A stretch of 64,000 nt of DNA. Source: Algoriphagus vanfongensis DSM 17529. GTDB lineage: Bacteria > Bacteroidota > Bacteroidia > Cytophagales > Cyclobacteriaceae. Within the stretch, counting starts at the first letter, position 1; each line of letters starts with the position of its first letter. Of the stretch, positions 1 through 9,436 are shown one piece after another. The notes beneath the pieces are model-generated. The model was not told the origin of the DNA. It was given only the letters and a program-made list of their open reading frames with translations, and made no database searches. The stretch spans positions 105,196 through 169,195 of the forward strand of contig NZ_AUBX01000018.1 in NCBI RefSeq assembly GCF_000429465.1, given 5' to 3'. The translations under genes and the position numbers were made by a program.

Positions 1-1270
1 TCGAAATCAAGGCGAAATCCCGGATGTTTTTCGCATTACTTTGATTCAGCGGCATCAGGTTCCAGCGTGTCTGTCCGGCTGTGGCGCCCATGACTTCGAA
101 GCCATTGTCTGTAAACCATTTCATGGCTCTTTCATTACCGGGAGTCTCAGGATGGCTATAATTCCACCTCATGTAGACGCAGTTTTTTGGGAACATGTCC
201 ACATACTTATTCAGTTCTGGTTCCTGTTTTGTCCAGATACTGTCTACCTGAGATTCGGTTAGTTTTTCATTGAACATGGACTGATAAACTCCAGCATTTT
301 TTAGTGGCATATCGTCCCAGAAAATCGGGGTTAGGCCTTTTTGCTCTGCGTATTCACTGACGCGGTTTAGCCAGATTAGTTGAAGTTCCAAAGCTGATTT
401 TCCGCTATTTCTTCCCGTCGTATGCACTTCATCTCCACCTACGTGTAGGTAGGTAGCGTAGGGAAATGCTTTCAGTGCATCTTCATATAGGTCAAACTGA
501 ACTTTGTAGGTTTCTTCATCCAATGGATTGAATGCCCAGTCACTCTTCGGGTCATCCCTCAGATGTTTGTATTCTTCATGTTTCAAAATAAAAGAAGCAT
601 GTCCCAATCCTTGGACCAATGGACTTAACTCTATGTTTCGTGCTTTTGCATAGTCGCTGATTGCTTTCCATTCTTCTATGCTAAAAGCGTCCGAAGAGCC
701 TACTTTGGGTTGGAGCTGAAAAGCCAATTTATCCTCAATCTCAACGATGATAGCATTGATTTTCTGAGTGGCCAGTTGGTCCAAAAGGTCATAGTAGTAT
801 TCCTTTTTCTCGAGGTGGTGCTTGACATCCCAGTGGATAGCTCTGTATGTCAATTCAGGTTCATCTTCAATTTTCAGCTGAGGTAAATCTGCGTTCTGGT
901 CTTGACAGTCTTGTAAGATCTGTCCCAAAGTCATCAAGCCATACCAAAGTCCTTCTTGGCTGCTAGCTGAAACAGACACTGCATCAGAATCAATTTCTAG
1001 TTCGTAGCCTTCTGGAGCAATTTGTTTCGCTTCGTCATAGGTAAAGGTGATGACAGGATTTTCAAATGAATCCAAGTTTCCGTTGGCTACAAAATATTCA
1101 TATGCTTTCGTATAAGCCGCTTCCACTGCTGCTAAGCTCAGGTCTGAGTGTCCCGTCAGGGTGAGGGAACTTGGACTCGGGAGAATCTGTAGTGCTACAG
1201 GTTGGGATCCTTTCTTTTGACAGGATAAAGTCAAAAAAGCCAAGCAGAATAAAACAATAAGGTTTTTCAT
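1..1270 (-). CDS. GH20 beta-N-acetylhexosaminidase lipoprotein, 3' end outside the window
   Basis: About 423 codons are visible, from the ATG at 1270; the C-terminus lies beyond the left edge. The first residues (MKNLIVLFCLAFLTLSC) form a lipoprotein signal with the acceptor Cys at 17, so the enzyme is probably tethered to a membrane. A GH20 small domain precedes the catalytic barrel. The motif HVGGDEVH near residues 276-283 carries the Asp-Glu pair (about D280/E281) used by GH20 enzymes for substrate-assisted catalysis on terminal GlcNAc/GalNAc. The family role is removal of beta-linked N-acetylhexosamine from glycans or chitooligosaccharides; the exact substrate is not visible. It is divergent from the next gene across a very AT-rich gap. 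Confidence 0.93.
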   Translation of the reverse strand, partial: MKNLIVLFCLAFLTLSCQKKGSQPVALQILPSPSSLTLTGHSDLSLAAVEAAYTKAYEYFVANGNLDSFENPVITFTYDEAKQIAPEGYELEIDSDAVSVSASSQEGLWYGLMTLGQILQDCQDQNADLPQLKIEDEPELTYRAIHWDVKHHLEKKEYYYDLLDQLATQKINAIIVEIEDKLAFQLQPKVGSSDAFSIEEWKAISDYAKARNIELSPLVQGLGHASFILKHEEYKHLRDDPKSDWAFNPLDEETYKVQFDLYEDALKAFPYATYLHVGGDEVHTTGRNSGKSALELQLIWLNRVSEYAEQKGLTPIFWDDMPLKNAGVYQSMFNEKLTESQVDSIWTKQEPELNKYVDMFPKNCVYMRWNYSHPETPGNERAMKWFTDNGFEVMGATAGQTRWNLMPLNQSNAKNIRDFALIS

Positions 1271-1438
1271 AAACAGGGTTAATTGTAACTGTGAAAAAGT
1301 AAAATTATAAAATTATAAAATGGAAAAAAGTTATTATAAAATTTTAAATAAGTATAAGGGGAGAATCGAGTTCATTGTTTGCAAATAAGTTGCATTTTAT
1401 ATTCCTTTGTCCGCTCAAAGTCAGTCGAAGGGAAGATC

Positions 1439-2608
1439 ATGCAAACGACTATAATCTCCGATTTCAGCAGTAACAGTAAAAGCTCAAGAATTGCTTCTAT
1501 TGATATCTTGCGTGGGTTAGTCATGTTGATTATGCTGTTGGATCATGTACGGGAGCGATTCTTTTACCATCATCAGGTATCGGATCCCATGGTACTTTCT
1601 GACGTTGCCCCATCCTTGTTTTTTACGAGATTGGCGGCGCATTTGTGTGCTCCGGTATTTGTGTTTTTGACTGGATTGGGAGCCTGGCTCTATGCTCATC
1701 CTTCCGGTAAAGCTCCTCGTTCGCCAAAGTCGTTTCTGCTCAAGCGTGGACTGTTTTTAGTTCTTTTGGAAATCACACTGGTGAACTTTTCATGGTTTGG
1801 GTCATTTCAAACGATTTACCTTCAAGTCATATGGGCGATCGGTTTGAGCATGATTTTCTTAGCTTTCTGTAGTGGTATGCCTAGACATTTGCTTGGTCTT
1901 TTTGGTCTGGTGATAGTTTTCGGGCACAATGCACTATCGTTTGTTGAGTTTTCTCCTGGAGAATGGGGATATACAAGTTGGGCCATTCTTCATGACAGAG
2001 GCTTTTTGATCGATACTGATTGGCTGAGGATAAAAGCCTCCTATCCGATTTTGCCTTGGATGGGCGTGATTCTGTGTGGGTATTGGATGGGACCGCTTTT
2101 TGGCAAAGAAGTCAGCCAACAGAAAAGGATTTCTACCTTGGTTTATTTTGGATTGGGGTCTTTTTTGGTATTGGCAATCCTTCGGGGCACGAATAGCTAT
2201 GGGGAGACTTTGCCTTGGAAAGTGCAAGAATCAATCACACTGACGGTGATGGATTTTTTGAATTTCACCAAATATCCTCCTTCCTTGGATTTTATCCTAT
2301 TGACATTGGGAATTGGCTTTTTACTGTTGGCAGGATTTGAAAAGAACACATGGAAGCCAATGGAAGTGCTACGGATCTATGGCAACGCACCCATGTTTTT
2401 CTACATTCTTCACCTTTATGTCTTGCTGGTTTTGTATACGTTATTCAATTCCATATTTGGTCCTACTCAGGGGAAACTCTTCGGATTTGAGCATCTCTGG
2501 CAGGTATGGACTTTAGCAGTGATATTGGGTTTTGGACTTTACTTTCCGACGAGGTGGTTTGGGAAGTTGAAAAGGAGAAGTCCCTATGCAATTCTGAAAT
2601 ATTTTTAA
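1439..2608 (+). CDS. DUF1624 / heparan-alpha-glucosaminide N-acetyltransferase-like membrane protein
   Basis: 389 residues from the ATG at 1439. An upstream in-frame ATG at 1379 would add 20 residues lacking family character, and a GA-rich stretch lies just before 1439. The N-terminus has the family signature: a short cytosolic lead, then DILRGLVMLIMLLDHVRE, which contains the Asp/His region expected of this transmembrane acyltransferase family. About nine to ten hydrophobic segments follow. HGSNAT relatives move acetyl groups from cytosolic acetyl-CoA to glucosamine across a membrane. Bacterial members are mostly uncharacterised, so the acceptor is unknown. The gene next to the GH20 hexosaminidase fits amino-sugar metabolism, but the two are divergent rather than one operon. 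Confidence 0.85.
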   Translation: MQTTIISDFSSNSKSSRIASIDILRGLVMLIMLLDHVRERFFYHHQVSDPMVLSDVAPSLFFTRLAAHLCAPVFVFLTGLGAWLYAHPSGKAPRSPKSFLLKRGLFLVLLEITLVNFSWFGSFQTIYLQVIWAIGLSMIFLAFCSGMPRHLLGLFGLVIVFGHNALSFVEFSPGEWGYTSWAILHDRGFLIDTDWLRIKASYPILPWMGVILCGYWMGPLFGKEVSQQKRISTLVYFGLGSFLVLAILRGTNSYGETLPWKVQESITLTVMDFLNFTKYPPSLDFILLTLGIGFLLLAGFEKNTWKPMEVLRIYGNAPMFFYILHLYVLLVLYTLFNSIFGPTQGKLFGFEHLWQVWTLAVILGFGLYFPTRWFGKLKRRSPYAILKYF

Positions 2609-2624
2609 GATCGCTTAAATAGTC

Positions 2625-2700
2625 AGGTAATTTTCAAATTTTTCAATCTTCCCATTTTCCAATCTGATTTCTCATTTGTCAATCCCTTAATCTCCTGTAA
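2625..2700. repeat. T-rich intergenic repeat-like stretch upstream of aguB
   Basis: A run of short units of the type TTTTTCAAT / TTTTCCAAT occupies the gap before the agmatine operon. A very similar stretch, on the opposite strand, lies at 9360-9400 upstream of the DUF255 gene. Both lie in intergenic DNA and do not look coding. They may be a dispersed low-complexity repeat family or merely AT-rich leader sequence. Confidence 0.35.
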
Positions 2701-2729
2701 CTTTACTGGCTCATTCAAAACCAATAGCC

Positions 2730-3605
2730 GTGGCAAACAAAAACGTCAAAGTAGGTCTGGTGCAGCTCAGTTGCTCTGGGGATGTCGCCGAAAATATGAA
2801 GAAAACAATCGCAGGTATCCGTGAAGCGGCCCAGAAAGGTGCGCAAGTGGTTGTACTGCAGGAGCTTTTCAGATCTCTCTATTTCTGTGATGTGGAGGAC
2901 TATGACAATTTTAATTTGGCAGAAGCCATTCCAGGTCCATCTACTGAAACCTTGGGAGAAATTGCCAAAGATCTAGGAGTAGTTATTGTCGCCTCTCTAT
3001 TTGAAAAGCGTGCCGAAGGTCTCTATCACAATACCACTGCGGTATTGGATGCTGACGGTAGCTATTTGGGTAAATACCGGAAAATGCACATTCCTGATGA
3101 TCCAGGATATTTTGAGAAATTCTACTTCACACCTGGAGACTTGGGTTACAAAGTTTTCAAAACCAAATTCGCTACAATCGGAGTATTGATCTGCTGGGAT
3201 CAGTGGTATCCGGAAGCGGCAAGAATCACTGCTTTGAAAGGAGCGGATTTCTTGGTTTACCCAACGGCAATCGGATGGGCTAAGTCTCAGGATGAGGCGA
3301 CCAATGACGAACAGTATGGCGCTTGGCAGACTATTCAGCGATCTCATGCTGTAGCCAATGGTATCCCGGTAGTGTCTGTAAACAGAACCGGAGAAGAAGC
3401 CGAAATGCAGTTTTGGGGTGGATCTTTTGTTGCTAATCCATTTGGTAGGGTCGTTTACAAGGCGCCTCATTTGGAAGAAGAAGTGCATGTGGAAGAGCTG
3501 GATCTGACAGGTTCGGATCGATACAGAACTCACTGGCCTTTCCTTCGTGACAGAAGAATTGATTCTTACGAACCTATCACCAAGCGTTTCCTCGACGAAG
3601 ATTAA
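2730..3605 (+). CDS. aguB: N-carbamoylputrescine amidase
   Basis: 291 residues; the start codon is GTG at 2730. This is a nitrilase-superfamily enzyme with the full catalytic triad: Glu45 in VVLQELF, Lys118 in YRKMHIP and Cys155 in GVLICWDQWYPE. It hydrolyses N-carbamoylputrescine to putrescine, CO2 and ammonia in the cytosol. Length and motifs match AguB rather than the beta-ureidopropionase branch. It is followed with no gap by agmatine deiminase, the enzyme that makes its substrate, so the two form a two-step arginine-derived polyamine pathway. The arginine decarboxylase that would supply agmatine is not in the window. Confidence 0.97.
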   Translation: MANKNVKVGLVQLSCSGDVAENMKKTIAGIREAAQKGAQVVVLQELFRSLYFCDVEDYDNFNLAEAIPGPSTETLGEIAKDLGVVIVASLFEKRAEGLYHNTTAVLDADGSYLGKYRKMHIPDDPGYFEKFYFTPGDLGYKVFKTKFATIGVLICWDQWYPEAARITALKGADFLVYPTAIGWAKSQDEATNDEQYGAWQTIQRSHAVANGIPVVSVNRTGEEAEMQFWGGSFVANPFGRVVYKAPHLEEEVHVEELDLTGSDRYRTHWPFLRDRRIDSYEPITKRFLDED

Positions 3606-3608
3606 TTG

Positions 3609-4682
3609 ATGAAAGATATTTTCAAACTTGCTGAAACTGGAGCTGCAACTCCAGCTGAATTGGGTTACTATTTCCCTGCGGAATTTGCACCTCAAGAATC
3701 CATGTGGCTAAGTTGGCCACATAAAGAGGAGTCTTGGCCTGGGAAAATTGAAACTATTTACGCGCCTTATTCTCAGTTTATCAAGGAAGTTTCCAAGGGT
3801 CAAAAAGTAAATATCAATGTTGCTGATGAGGCAATGAAGAGGTTTGCTTTGGGCCATTTGGATCAAGCAGGAGTAGATTTAGGCAAGACTTCCTTTCATT
3901 TCTTTCCCACCAATGATGCCTGGTGCAGAGATCATGGACCTGCATTTTTGATCAATCCTCAAGCTGAAGTAAAAAAGGCTTTGGTAAAATGGAATTACAA
4001 TGCTTGGGGAGAGAAATACCCTCCTCATGACTTGGATAACCAGATTCCGATTCACATAGCTAAAGCACTCGGGATTCCTTGCTTTAAGCCGGGGATTGTC
4101 ATGGAAGGTGGATCTGTGGAATTCAATGGAAAAGGCACTTTGTTGACTTCCAAGGCATGTTTGCTCAATAAAAATAGAAATCCTCACCTGAATCAGGCGG
4201 AGATTGAAAAATACCTTTGCGATTATTATGGGGTCAGCCATATCCTTTGGGTAGGAGATGGGATCGTCGGAGATGATACGGATGGGCATATAGATGATAT
4301 CACCCGCTTTGTCAATGAGGACACAGTAGTGACTGTCATTGAAGATCACAAAGGAGATGAGAACTACGATATCCTAAAGGAAAACCTTGAGATGCTGGAG
4401 CAGATGAAGCTTCAGGATGGAAAGCCTTTGAATATTGTGGAATTGCCGATGCCAAGCCCGGTTGTTTGGGAAGGCCAGAGATTGCCTGCATCCTATGCCA
4501 ATTTCTACATTGGAAATGAGGTGGTTGTGGTTCCAGTTTTCAGAGATAAAAATGATCAAAAAGCTTTGGATATCCTTTCAGGCTGTTTCCCGGAGAGAAA
4601 AGTAATTGGAATAGATTCCACAGACATTATTTGGGGACTGGGAAGTTTCCATTGTCTGAGTCAGCAGGAACCTTCGGTTTAG
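3609..4682 (+). CDS. aguA: agmatine deiminase
   Basis: 357 residues from the ATG at 3609, four bases after the aguB stop; a TTG directly before it is also in frame. It is a guanidino-modifying (pentein fold) enzyme that converts agmatine to N-carbamoylputrescine plus ammonia. Visible family motifs are the WCRDHGP segment, the GGS loop (EGGSVEFNGKGT), DDTDGHIDD with the catalytic His, and the C-terminal GLGSFHCLSQQ with the nucleophilic Cys eight residues from the end. Translation is probably coupled to aguB. A clear intrinsic terminator lies about 85 bp downstream. Confidence 0.97.
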   Translation: MKDIFKLAETGAATPAELGYYFPAEFAPQESMWLSWPHKEESWPGKIETIYAPYSQFIKEVSKGQKVNINVADEAMKRFALGHLDQAGVDLGKTSFHFFPTNDAWCRDHGPAFLINPQAEVKKALVKWNYNAWGEKYPPHDLDNQIPIHIAKALGIPCFKPGIVMEGGSVEFNGKGTLLTSKACLLNKNRNPHLNQAEIEKYLCDYYGVSHILWVGDGIVGDDTDGHIDDITRFVNEDTVVTVIEDHKGDENYDILKENLEMLEQMKLQDGKPLNIVELPMPSPVVWEGQRLPASYANFYIGNEVVVVPVFRDKNDQKALDILSGCFPERKVIGIDSTDIIWGLGSFHCLSQQEPSV

Positions 4683-4765
4683 GAAGCAGTGGTCAGAACT
4701 CTGTAATAGTCGGATCTATACTCGGAAAGGGGCTGTCAATGATTGAAAATAATATGAAAATAGAG

Positions 4766-4793
4766 AAGGCGATCCTTGTGGATTGCCTTTTTT
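4766..4793 (+). terminator. intrinsic terminator of the aguBA operon
   Basis: A 10-bp stem (AAGGCGATCC with GGATTGCCTT, one G-T pair) closes a TTGT loop and runs into six T residues. It lies between the convergent aguA and priA genes. Confidence 0.85.
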
Positions 4794-4808
4794 GCTTCAA
4801 AAGCAGCT

Positions 4809-7328
4809 TTAGTTTGGATCGACATCGATCACCCATCTCACAGCTCTGAACTGCGGTATCGCTTGCAGTTCCTCCAATATCTTGCTGAGCTGCTCTTTGA
4901 AATCAGTTTGAGTAGGGCCTGATCGGTCTAGTTTGATGAGACTTTCGAATTGATATTGGTTCTTGATCCTGCCGATAATTGCTTTTTCCGGACCCAGCAC
5001 AATCTTTTTTACCGGGATTTTGGCCATTTCCTGATGCAGTGCCAAAGCAGCTTTTTCGCATACTTTGAAATCAGCATGTCGGGTCGTGATTTTCACCAGT
5101 TTGACATAGGGAGGATAGTAGAAATTCTTGCGCTCCGCCATCTCCTGGCGAAAATATTGATAGTAGTCACCCTTGATTACCTTTTCAAAAACTTCATTGT
5201 CAGGATTTCTGGACTGGATGATGACTTGACCTTTTTCAGCTCTTCTCCCAGCTCTACCCGCTACTTGAGTGATTTGTTGATAGGCTCGTTCTCCGGCTCT
5301 GAAGTCAGGAAAATTCAAAATCCGATCTCCATCCCAAATCCCAACTACAGTTACTCTTCCAAAGTCTAAGCCTTTGGTGATCATCTGTGTACCGACCAAA
5401 ATATCGATCTGACCAGCTCCAAATTCATCCAAAATCCGCTGATAGCCATATTTATTTCGGGTGGTGTCCAGATCCATCCTTCCCAGTCTTGCCTCAGGAA
5501 AAAGGAGGCTCAAAGATTCTTCAATTCGCTCGGTGCCCATTCCCAAGGTGCTCAGTTGGGTGCTGCCGCAAGCTGGACAAGAGCTAGGGACTTTTTCCTT
5601 GTAGCCGCAATAGTGACATCGCAATTCCTCGGCATATTGATGGTAGGTTAGGCTGACATCGCATTGCACGCATTCCCCAGTCCAGCCGCAATCCTCGCAT
5701 TGGACATAAGGAGAGTAGCCGCGTCTGTTTTGGAAAATCAACACTTGCTCGTTTTTGTCCAGAGCAGCCTGAATTTTTTCCCTCATCAGGCGAGTAGAGT
5801 CCAGTTTGAGAAGGTTTTTTTTTCGATCCGCACTCAAATTTGCCAAATGATACTCCGGTAAACTGGCATCACCAAAACGATGGGTCAGTTCCACATAGCC
5901 ATACTTGCTCTGGCTGGCGTTGAAATAACTTTCGAAAGACGGAGTGGCCGATCCCAAAATGCATTTGGCCTGATGAAAATATGCCAACATGATGGCTGAA
6001 TCCCGCGCCTGAAAACGTGGTGCTGGGTCAAATTGCTTGAAGCTGGCCTCATGCTCCTCATCTACAATGATCAATCCTAAGCTATCAAATGGAAGGAAAA
6101 TTGATGACCTCACTCCAACAACAAAGGAGAATCTTCCGCTTAAAACTCCATTCCAAACTTCGACCCGCTCATTATCAGAGTACTTGGAATGATAAACTCC
6201 CATCTGAGAGCCAAATACCTGTTGGAGTCGGCTGACTATCTGGGTGGTCAGGGCTATTTCAGGAAGCAAAAGGAGAACTTGCGAACCACTTTCCATCGCT
6301 TCCCGAATCAGCTGAATGTAGATTTCGGTCTTTCCACTTCCGGTAACCCCATGAAGCAAAACCGTCTGTTTCTCCTCGAAATGCTGCTTGATTTCATCTA
6401 AAGCTTGATTTTGAGATTCAGAAAGAACTGCAGGCTCTTTTTCTGGCTCTACTTCTTCGATACGGTTAATGACTAGTTTGAATGATTCAAAAACTCCATT
6501 TTTGATCAATGTTTTGAGAGAACTTTCAGAGTCTCCCTCTTCCAAAAGTGATGACTTGGCTATTCCTTTTTCGTTCAGTTTGAGATTTTGAAAAATTGGA
6601 ACATCTCTCAAATATTTTAGCAGAATAGACTCCTGCTTGGATTTGCCGGCGATGGCTTCAAATACAGCTTCCAAAGCTTTCCTGTCAGAAGCAATTTCAT
6701 TCACAATCCGAACTCTCGTTTCGACTTTCGGGCTGTACTTTTCCTGTACTTTTTCAAAAATCAATACCGCTTCTTTGGCAACCAGACTTTTCAGAATTGG
6801 GTGAATTGTTTTGATGCCGAGGATTTTTTCGCAGTCCTCATAGCTGATTTCTGCTTGGTTTTCCAATGCATCTAAAATCAAATCCTCACGATCATCCATG
6901 GGATAGCTGCTATTTTCCCGATCGAAATTCGGATTTGCCTGGATTTTGGATTCACTGCTCAGGCGCAAACCCGAAGGAATCGCCGCATGCATGACTTCAC
7001 CGATATGGCAGCAATAGTAGCTAGCCATCCAAACCCAAAAGCGAATTTGAATCGGATTGACCGTCGGCTGATCATCCAAAACCTCCAAAATCGGCTTGGC
7101 ATCATAAGCCTGTGGAGGTTTGTTGTGAACCTTACCAATAATTCCTGTCAAGACCTTTTTTCTTCCAAATTGCACGATCACCCGGGCTCCGATTTGAATC
7201 TGGGAGGCAAGAGAAGATGGGATTTTGTAAGTGAACATCCGGGGAATAGGAACCGGCAAAATGATGTCCGCAAAGTTTTTACCGGACTCCTGGTTTCCAA
7301 ATTCCTCGTCTCCAAAAAGGTTGTGCAC
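4809..7328 (-). CDS. priA: primosomal replication restart helicase PriA
   Basis: 839 residues; the start is GTG at 7328. PriA is a 3'-to-5' superfamily 2 helicase that recognises stalled forks and reloads the replicative helicase. The N-terminal DNA-binding domain covers about residues 20-120. Walker A is HGVTGSGKT (Lys333), and a DEEH box appears as IIVDEEHEASFKQ. A GSATPS motif is followed by two zinc-binding cysteine clusters (CEDCGW...CVQC and CHYCGY...CPAC) inserted in the helicase core. Motifs VGTQMITKGLDF and QVAGRAGR are intact. Length is slightly above the usual 730-820 residues. It is convergent with aguBA and followed upstream, at 5 bp, by the DUF255 gene in the same direction. Confidence 0.97.
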   Translation of the reverse strand: MHNLFGDEEFGNQESGKNFADIILPVPIPRMFTYKIPSSLASQIQIGARVIVQFGRKKVLTGIIGKVHNKPPQAYDAKPILEVLDDQPTVNPIQIRFWVWMASYYCCHIGEVMHAAIPSGLRLSSESKIQANPNFDRENSSYPMDDREDLILDALENQAEISYEDCEKILGIKTIHPILKSLVAKEAVLIFEKVQEKYSPKVETRVRIVNEIASDRKALEAVFEAIAGKSKQESILLKYLRDVPIFQNLKLNEKGIAKSSLLEEGDSESSLKTLIKNGVFESFKLVINRIEEVEPEKEPAVLSESQNQALDEIKQHFEEKQTVLLHGVTGSGKTEIYIQLIREAMESGSQVLLLLPEIALTTQIVSRLQQVFGSQMGVYHSKYSDNERVEVWNGVLSGRFSFVVGVRSSIFLPFDSLGLIIVDEEHEASFKQFDPAPRFQARDSAIMLAYFHQAKCILGSATPSFESYFNASQSKYGYVELTHRFGDASLPEYHLANLSADRKKNLLKLDSTRLMREKIQAALDKNEQVLIFQNRRGYSPYVQCEDCGWTGECVQCDVSLTYHQYAEELRCHYCGYKEKVPSSCPACGSTQLSTLGMGTERIEESLSLLFPEARLGRMDLDTTRNKYGYQRILDEFGAGQIDILVGTQMITKGLDFGRVTVVGIWDGDRILNFPDFRAGERAYQQITQVAGRAGRRAEKGQVIIQSRNPDNEVFEKVIKGDYYQYFRQEMAERKNFYYPPYVKLVKITTRHADFKVCEKAALALHQEMAKIPVKKIVLGPEKAIIGRIKNQYQFESLIKLDRSGPTQTDFKEQLSKILEELQAIPQFRAVRWVIDVDPN

Positions 7329-7332
7329 AGAT

Positions 7333-9357
7333 TTAACTTAAATAGGGTAATTGGCTGATGGCCTCTTTGACTGTGCCGACAGGTTTTTGACAGGCATGAT
7401 CAAAGCAAACATAAATTAAGGCATTTCCATCTTGATCTGCATACTTTCCAGCCAAAAGTGGGGCAGTTTCTGTCACTTCTTCGGACCAAGCCACCACCAA
7501 GTTGGAAGGATGTGTTTTCAGAAGTTCCAAAGCCAATTTTTCTGCTCCTTTTCCTACAATCGCTATTTCAGCTGTTGGGACGATGTTTTCTAGAAGTAAA
7601 GTTGCCCAATTGCTAAGAAATCCAGGATCTTTTAAGATCAAATCCTTCATTCCGCTGATCATCTTTTTTGAAATAGACAAATAGTTCTCCTCATAAGTCA
7701 ATAATGCCAAATGGTGAAGGTTTCTTGCCATCACAGAATTGGAGGCGGGAATCACATTGTCAAAAAGCTCCTTTTTGTTGGCGATCAACTTCTCTGCGTC
7801 TGGATTATTGAAAAAGAAAAAACCATCGGCTTCATCAAAGAAATGCAGCAAACAAAAGTCAGTGAGCGATTGTGCCAGTTTCAAATATTTCCCCTTCCCA
7901 CTTACCTGATAGGCCATCAAAGAAGCTTTAATGACTGCAGCATAATCTTCTAAAAAGGCAGGAGTATAAGCTTGTTTGTTTTTATAAGACCTGAAGAGAA
8001 CTCCATCTAGGATCATTTTCTCTTGGATAAAGTCAAGGTTATCCACAGCTAGTTGTAGTGTGGATTTGTCCTGCGTTGCTATGAAAGCTTGAATCAAGCC
8101 AGAACTCATCCAGCCGTTCCATCCAGCCAGGATTTTATCATCTTTTCCAGGGAATATTCGTTGATTTCTGATCTCAAGAAGTTTGGCTTTCAGTGGGTTG
8201 AGTCTCTCAAGAAGCTCTGATTCAGTCATGTTGAATTCCGTAGCGACCTCTTGATATGATTGGGTTTGAAAAAGGATATTGACGCCATCTTCCCAGTTGC
8301 CATGGATTTTCAGATTGTAGAGTTTGCTAATCCAAGGCATCTCATCTCCTACGATCTCTTGCAGTTCTGCATAAGTCCAAGTGTAAAATTTGCCCTCAAC
8401 CCCTTCGCTGTCCGCATCTTGAGCTGCCTCAAAAGCACCTTCCGGTGTAAGCATTTCTGCTTTGAGCCATTCGATAGTTTCAGTGATTTTTTCCAAAAAA
8501 AGTGGATCCTGACTGCTTTGAAATGCCTTGGAATAGAGCTCCAGCAACTGTCCGTTGTCATAGAGCATCTTTTCGAAGTGGGGAGCAAACCATTCTCCAT
8601 CTACTGAGTAGCGAGCAAATCCACCTCTCAGCTGATCGTAGATTCCACCCATTCCGATTTTCTTCAATGTGAAATAGGCTGAATCCAGCAAATCCTGATT
8701 TTTGGAAATAAAGCCATAATACAGGACAAAATTCCAGATTGCTGGCATGGGGAACTTGGGAATGCGATTCATTCCACCCCATTCTTTGTCAAATTGAGAG
8801 GCTAGTTTTGCGCTGATTTCAATCAAGTCATCTGGATCAAAATCTACATTTCCTGCCTGAATTCCATATTTTTCAATTTCAGATCGGTTCAGATTGTTTC
8901 CAAAACCTTCCGCGCTTTCCGCCAATTGATCATGATGCTTTTCAAAGGCATTGGCAATGTTGGCGAGCAAACCTTTCCATTGCTCATTTTTGAAATAAGT
9001 ACCTCCATAAAATGGCTTTTGATTAGGCATCAAGAATACATTCAAAGGCCAGCCACCTTGTAAGCCCATAGCCTGAACCGCATCCATGTAGATATTGTCC
9101 AAGTCTGGCCTTTCTTCCCGATCGATTTTGATGCAGACAAAATGTGTATTCATCAAATCAGCGGTAATCTCATCCTCAAAACTTTCCCGCTCCATGACAT
9201 GACACCAATGGCAGGCAGAGTAGCCAATCGAAACCAAAATCGGCTTGTTCTCAACTTCTGCTTTTTTGAGTGCTTCCGGTCCCCAAGGAAACCAATCCAC
9301 AGGATTATGTGCATGCTGTAGGAGGTAAGGACTTTGGGAATTGATGAGGCGGTTCAT
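7333..9357 (-). CDS. DUF255 thioredoxin-fold protein (YyaL / SPATA20 family)
   Basis: 674 residues from the ATG at 9357, where the family N-terminus begins ([19 protein letters not shown]). A longer in-frame reading to 9504 would translate the intergenic repeat at 9401-9428 and is not credible. The thioredoxin-like domain (about residues 1-160) has the diagnostic [14 protein letters not shown] motif, with a CxxC pair. The rest is an alpha/alpha-barrel resembling glycosidase or epimerase (six-hairpin) folds. Family members are widespread, but their biochemical activity is not established. Its last codons end 5 bp before priA, so the two may be cotranscribed. Confidence 0.93.
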   Translation of the reverse strand: MNRLINSQSPYLLQHAHNPVDWFPWGPEALKKAEVENKPILVSIGYSACHWCHVMERESFEDEITADLMNTHFVCIKIDREERPDLDNIYMDAVQAMGLQGGWPLNVFLMPNQKPFYGGTYFKNEQWKGLLANIANAFEKHHDQLAESAEGFGNNLNRSEIEKYGIQAGNVDFDPDDLIEISAKLASQFDKEWGGMNRIPKFPMPAIWNFVLYYGFISKNQDLLDSAYFTLKKIGMGGIYDQLRGGFARYSVDGEWFAPHFEKMLYDNGQLLELYSKAFQSSQDPLFLEKITETIEWLKAEMLTPEGAFEAAQDADSEGVEGKFYTWTYAELQEIVGDEMPWISKLYNLKIHGNWEDGVNILFQTQSYQEVATEFNMTESELLERLNPLKAKLLEIRNQRIFPGKDDKILAGWNGWMSSGLIQAFIATQDKSTLQLAVDNLDFIQEKMILDGVLFRSYKNKQAYTPAFLEDYAAVIKASLMAYQVSGKGKYLKLAQSLTDFCLLHFFDEADGFFFFNNPDAEKLIANKKELFDNVIPASNSVMARNLHHLALLTYEENYLSISKKMISGMKDLILKDPGFLSNWATLLLENIVPTAEIAIVGKGAEKLALELLKTHPSNLVVAWSEEVTETAPLLAGKYADQDGNALIYVCFDHACQKPVGTVKEAISQLPYLS

Positions 9358-9400
9358 GATCTGGAATTGAAATATTGGAAAATTAGAAAATTGAAAAATT

Positions 9401-9428
9401 CTGTCACCCTGAGCGGAGTCGAAGGGTG
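9401..9428. repeat. short interspersed repeat with inverted ends
   Basis: The unit CTGTCACCCTGAGCGGAGTC continues with GAAGGGTG. The ends CACCCT and AGGGTG (9405-9410 and 9423-9428) are perfect inverted repeats around 12 bases. Degenerate relatives appear at about 1408-1434 (GTCCGCTCAAAGTCAGTCGA, then AGGG) and near 32554 (CTGTCACCCTAAGC). It sits between the DUF255 and GSCFA genes. The form matches dispersed intergenic repeats I associate with Bacteroidota chromosomes. Its function is unknown. Confidence 0.6.
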
Positions 9429-9436
9429 TTTTTTTC

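Noticed and set aside
2997..3695. 232-codon minus-strand frame
   Set aside because: Antisense shadow of the aguB-aguA genes.
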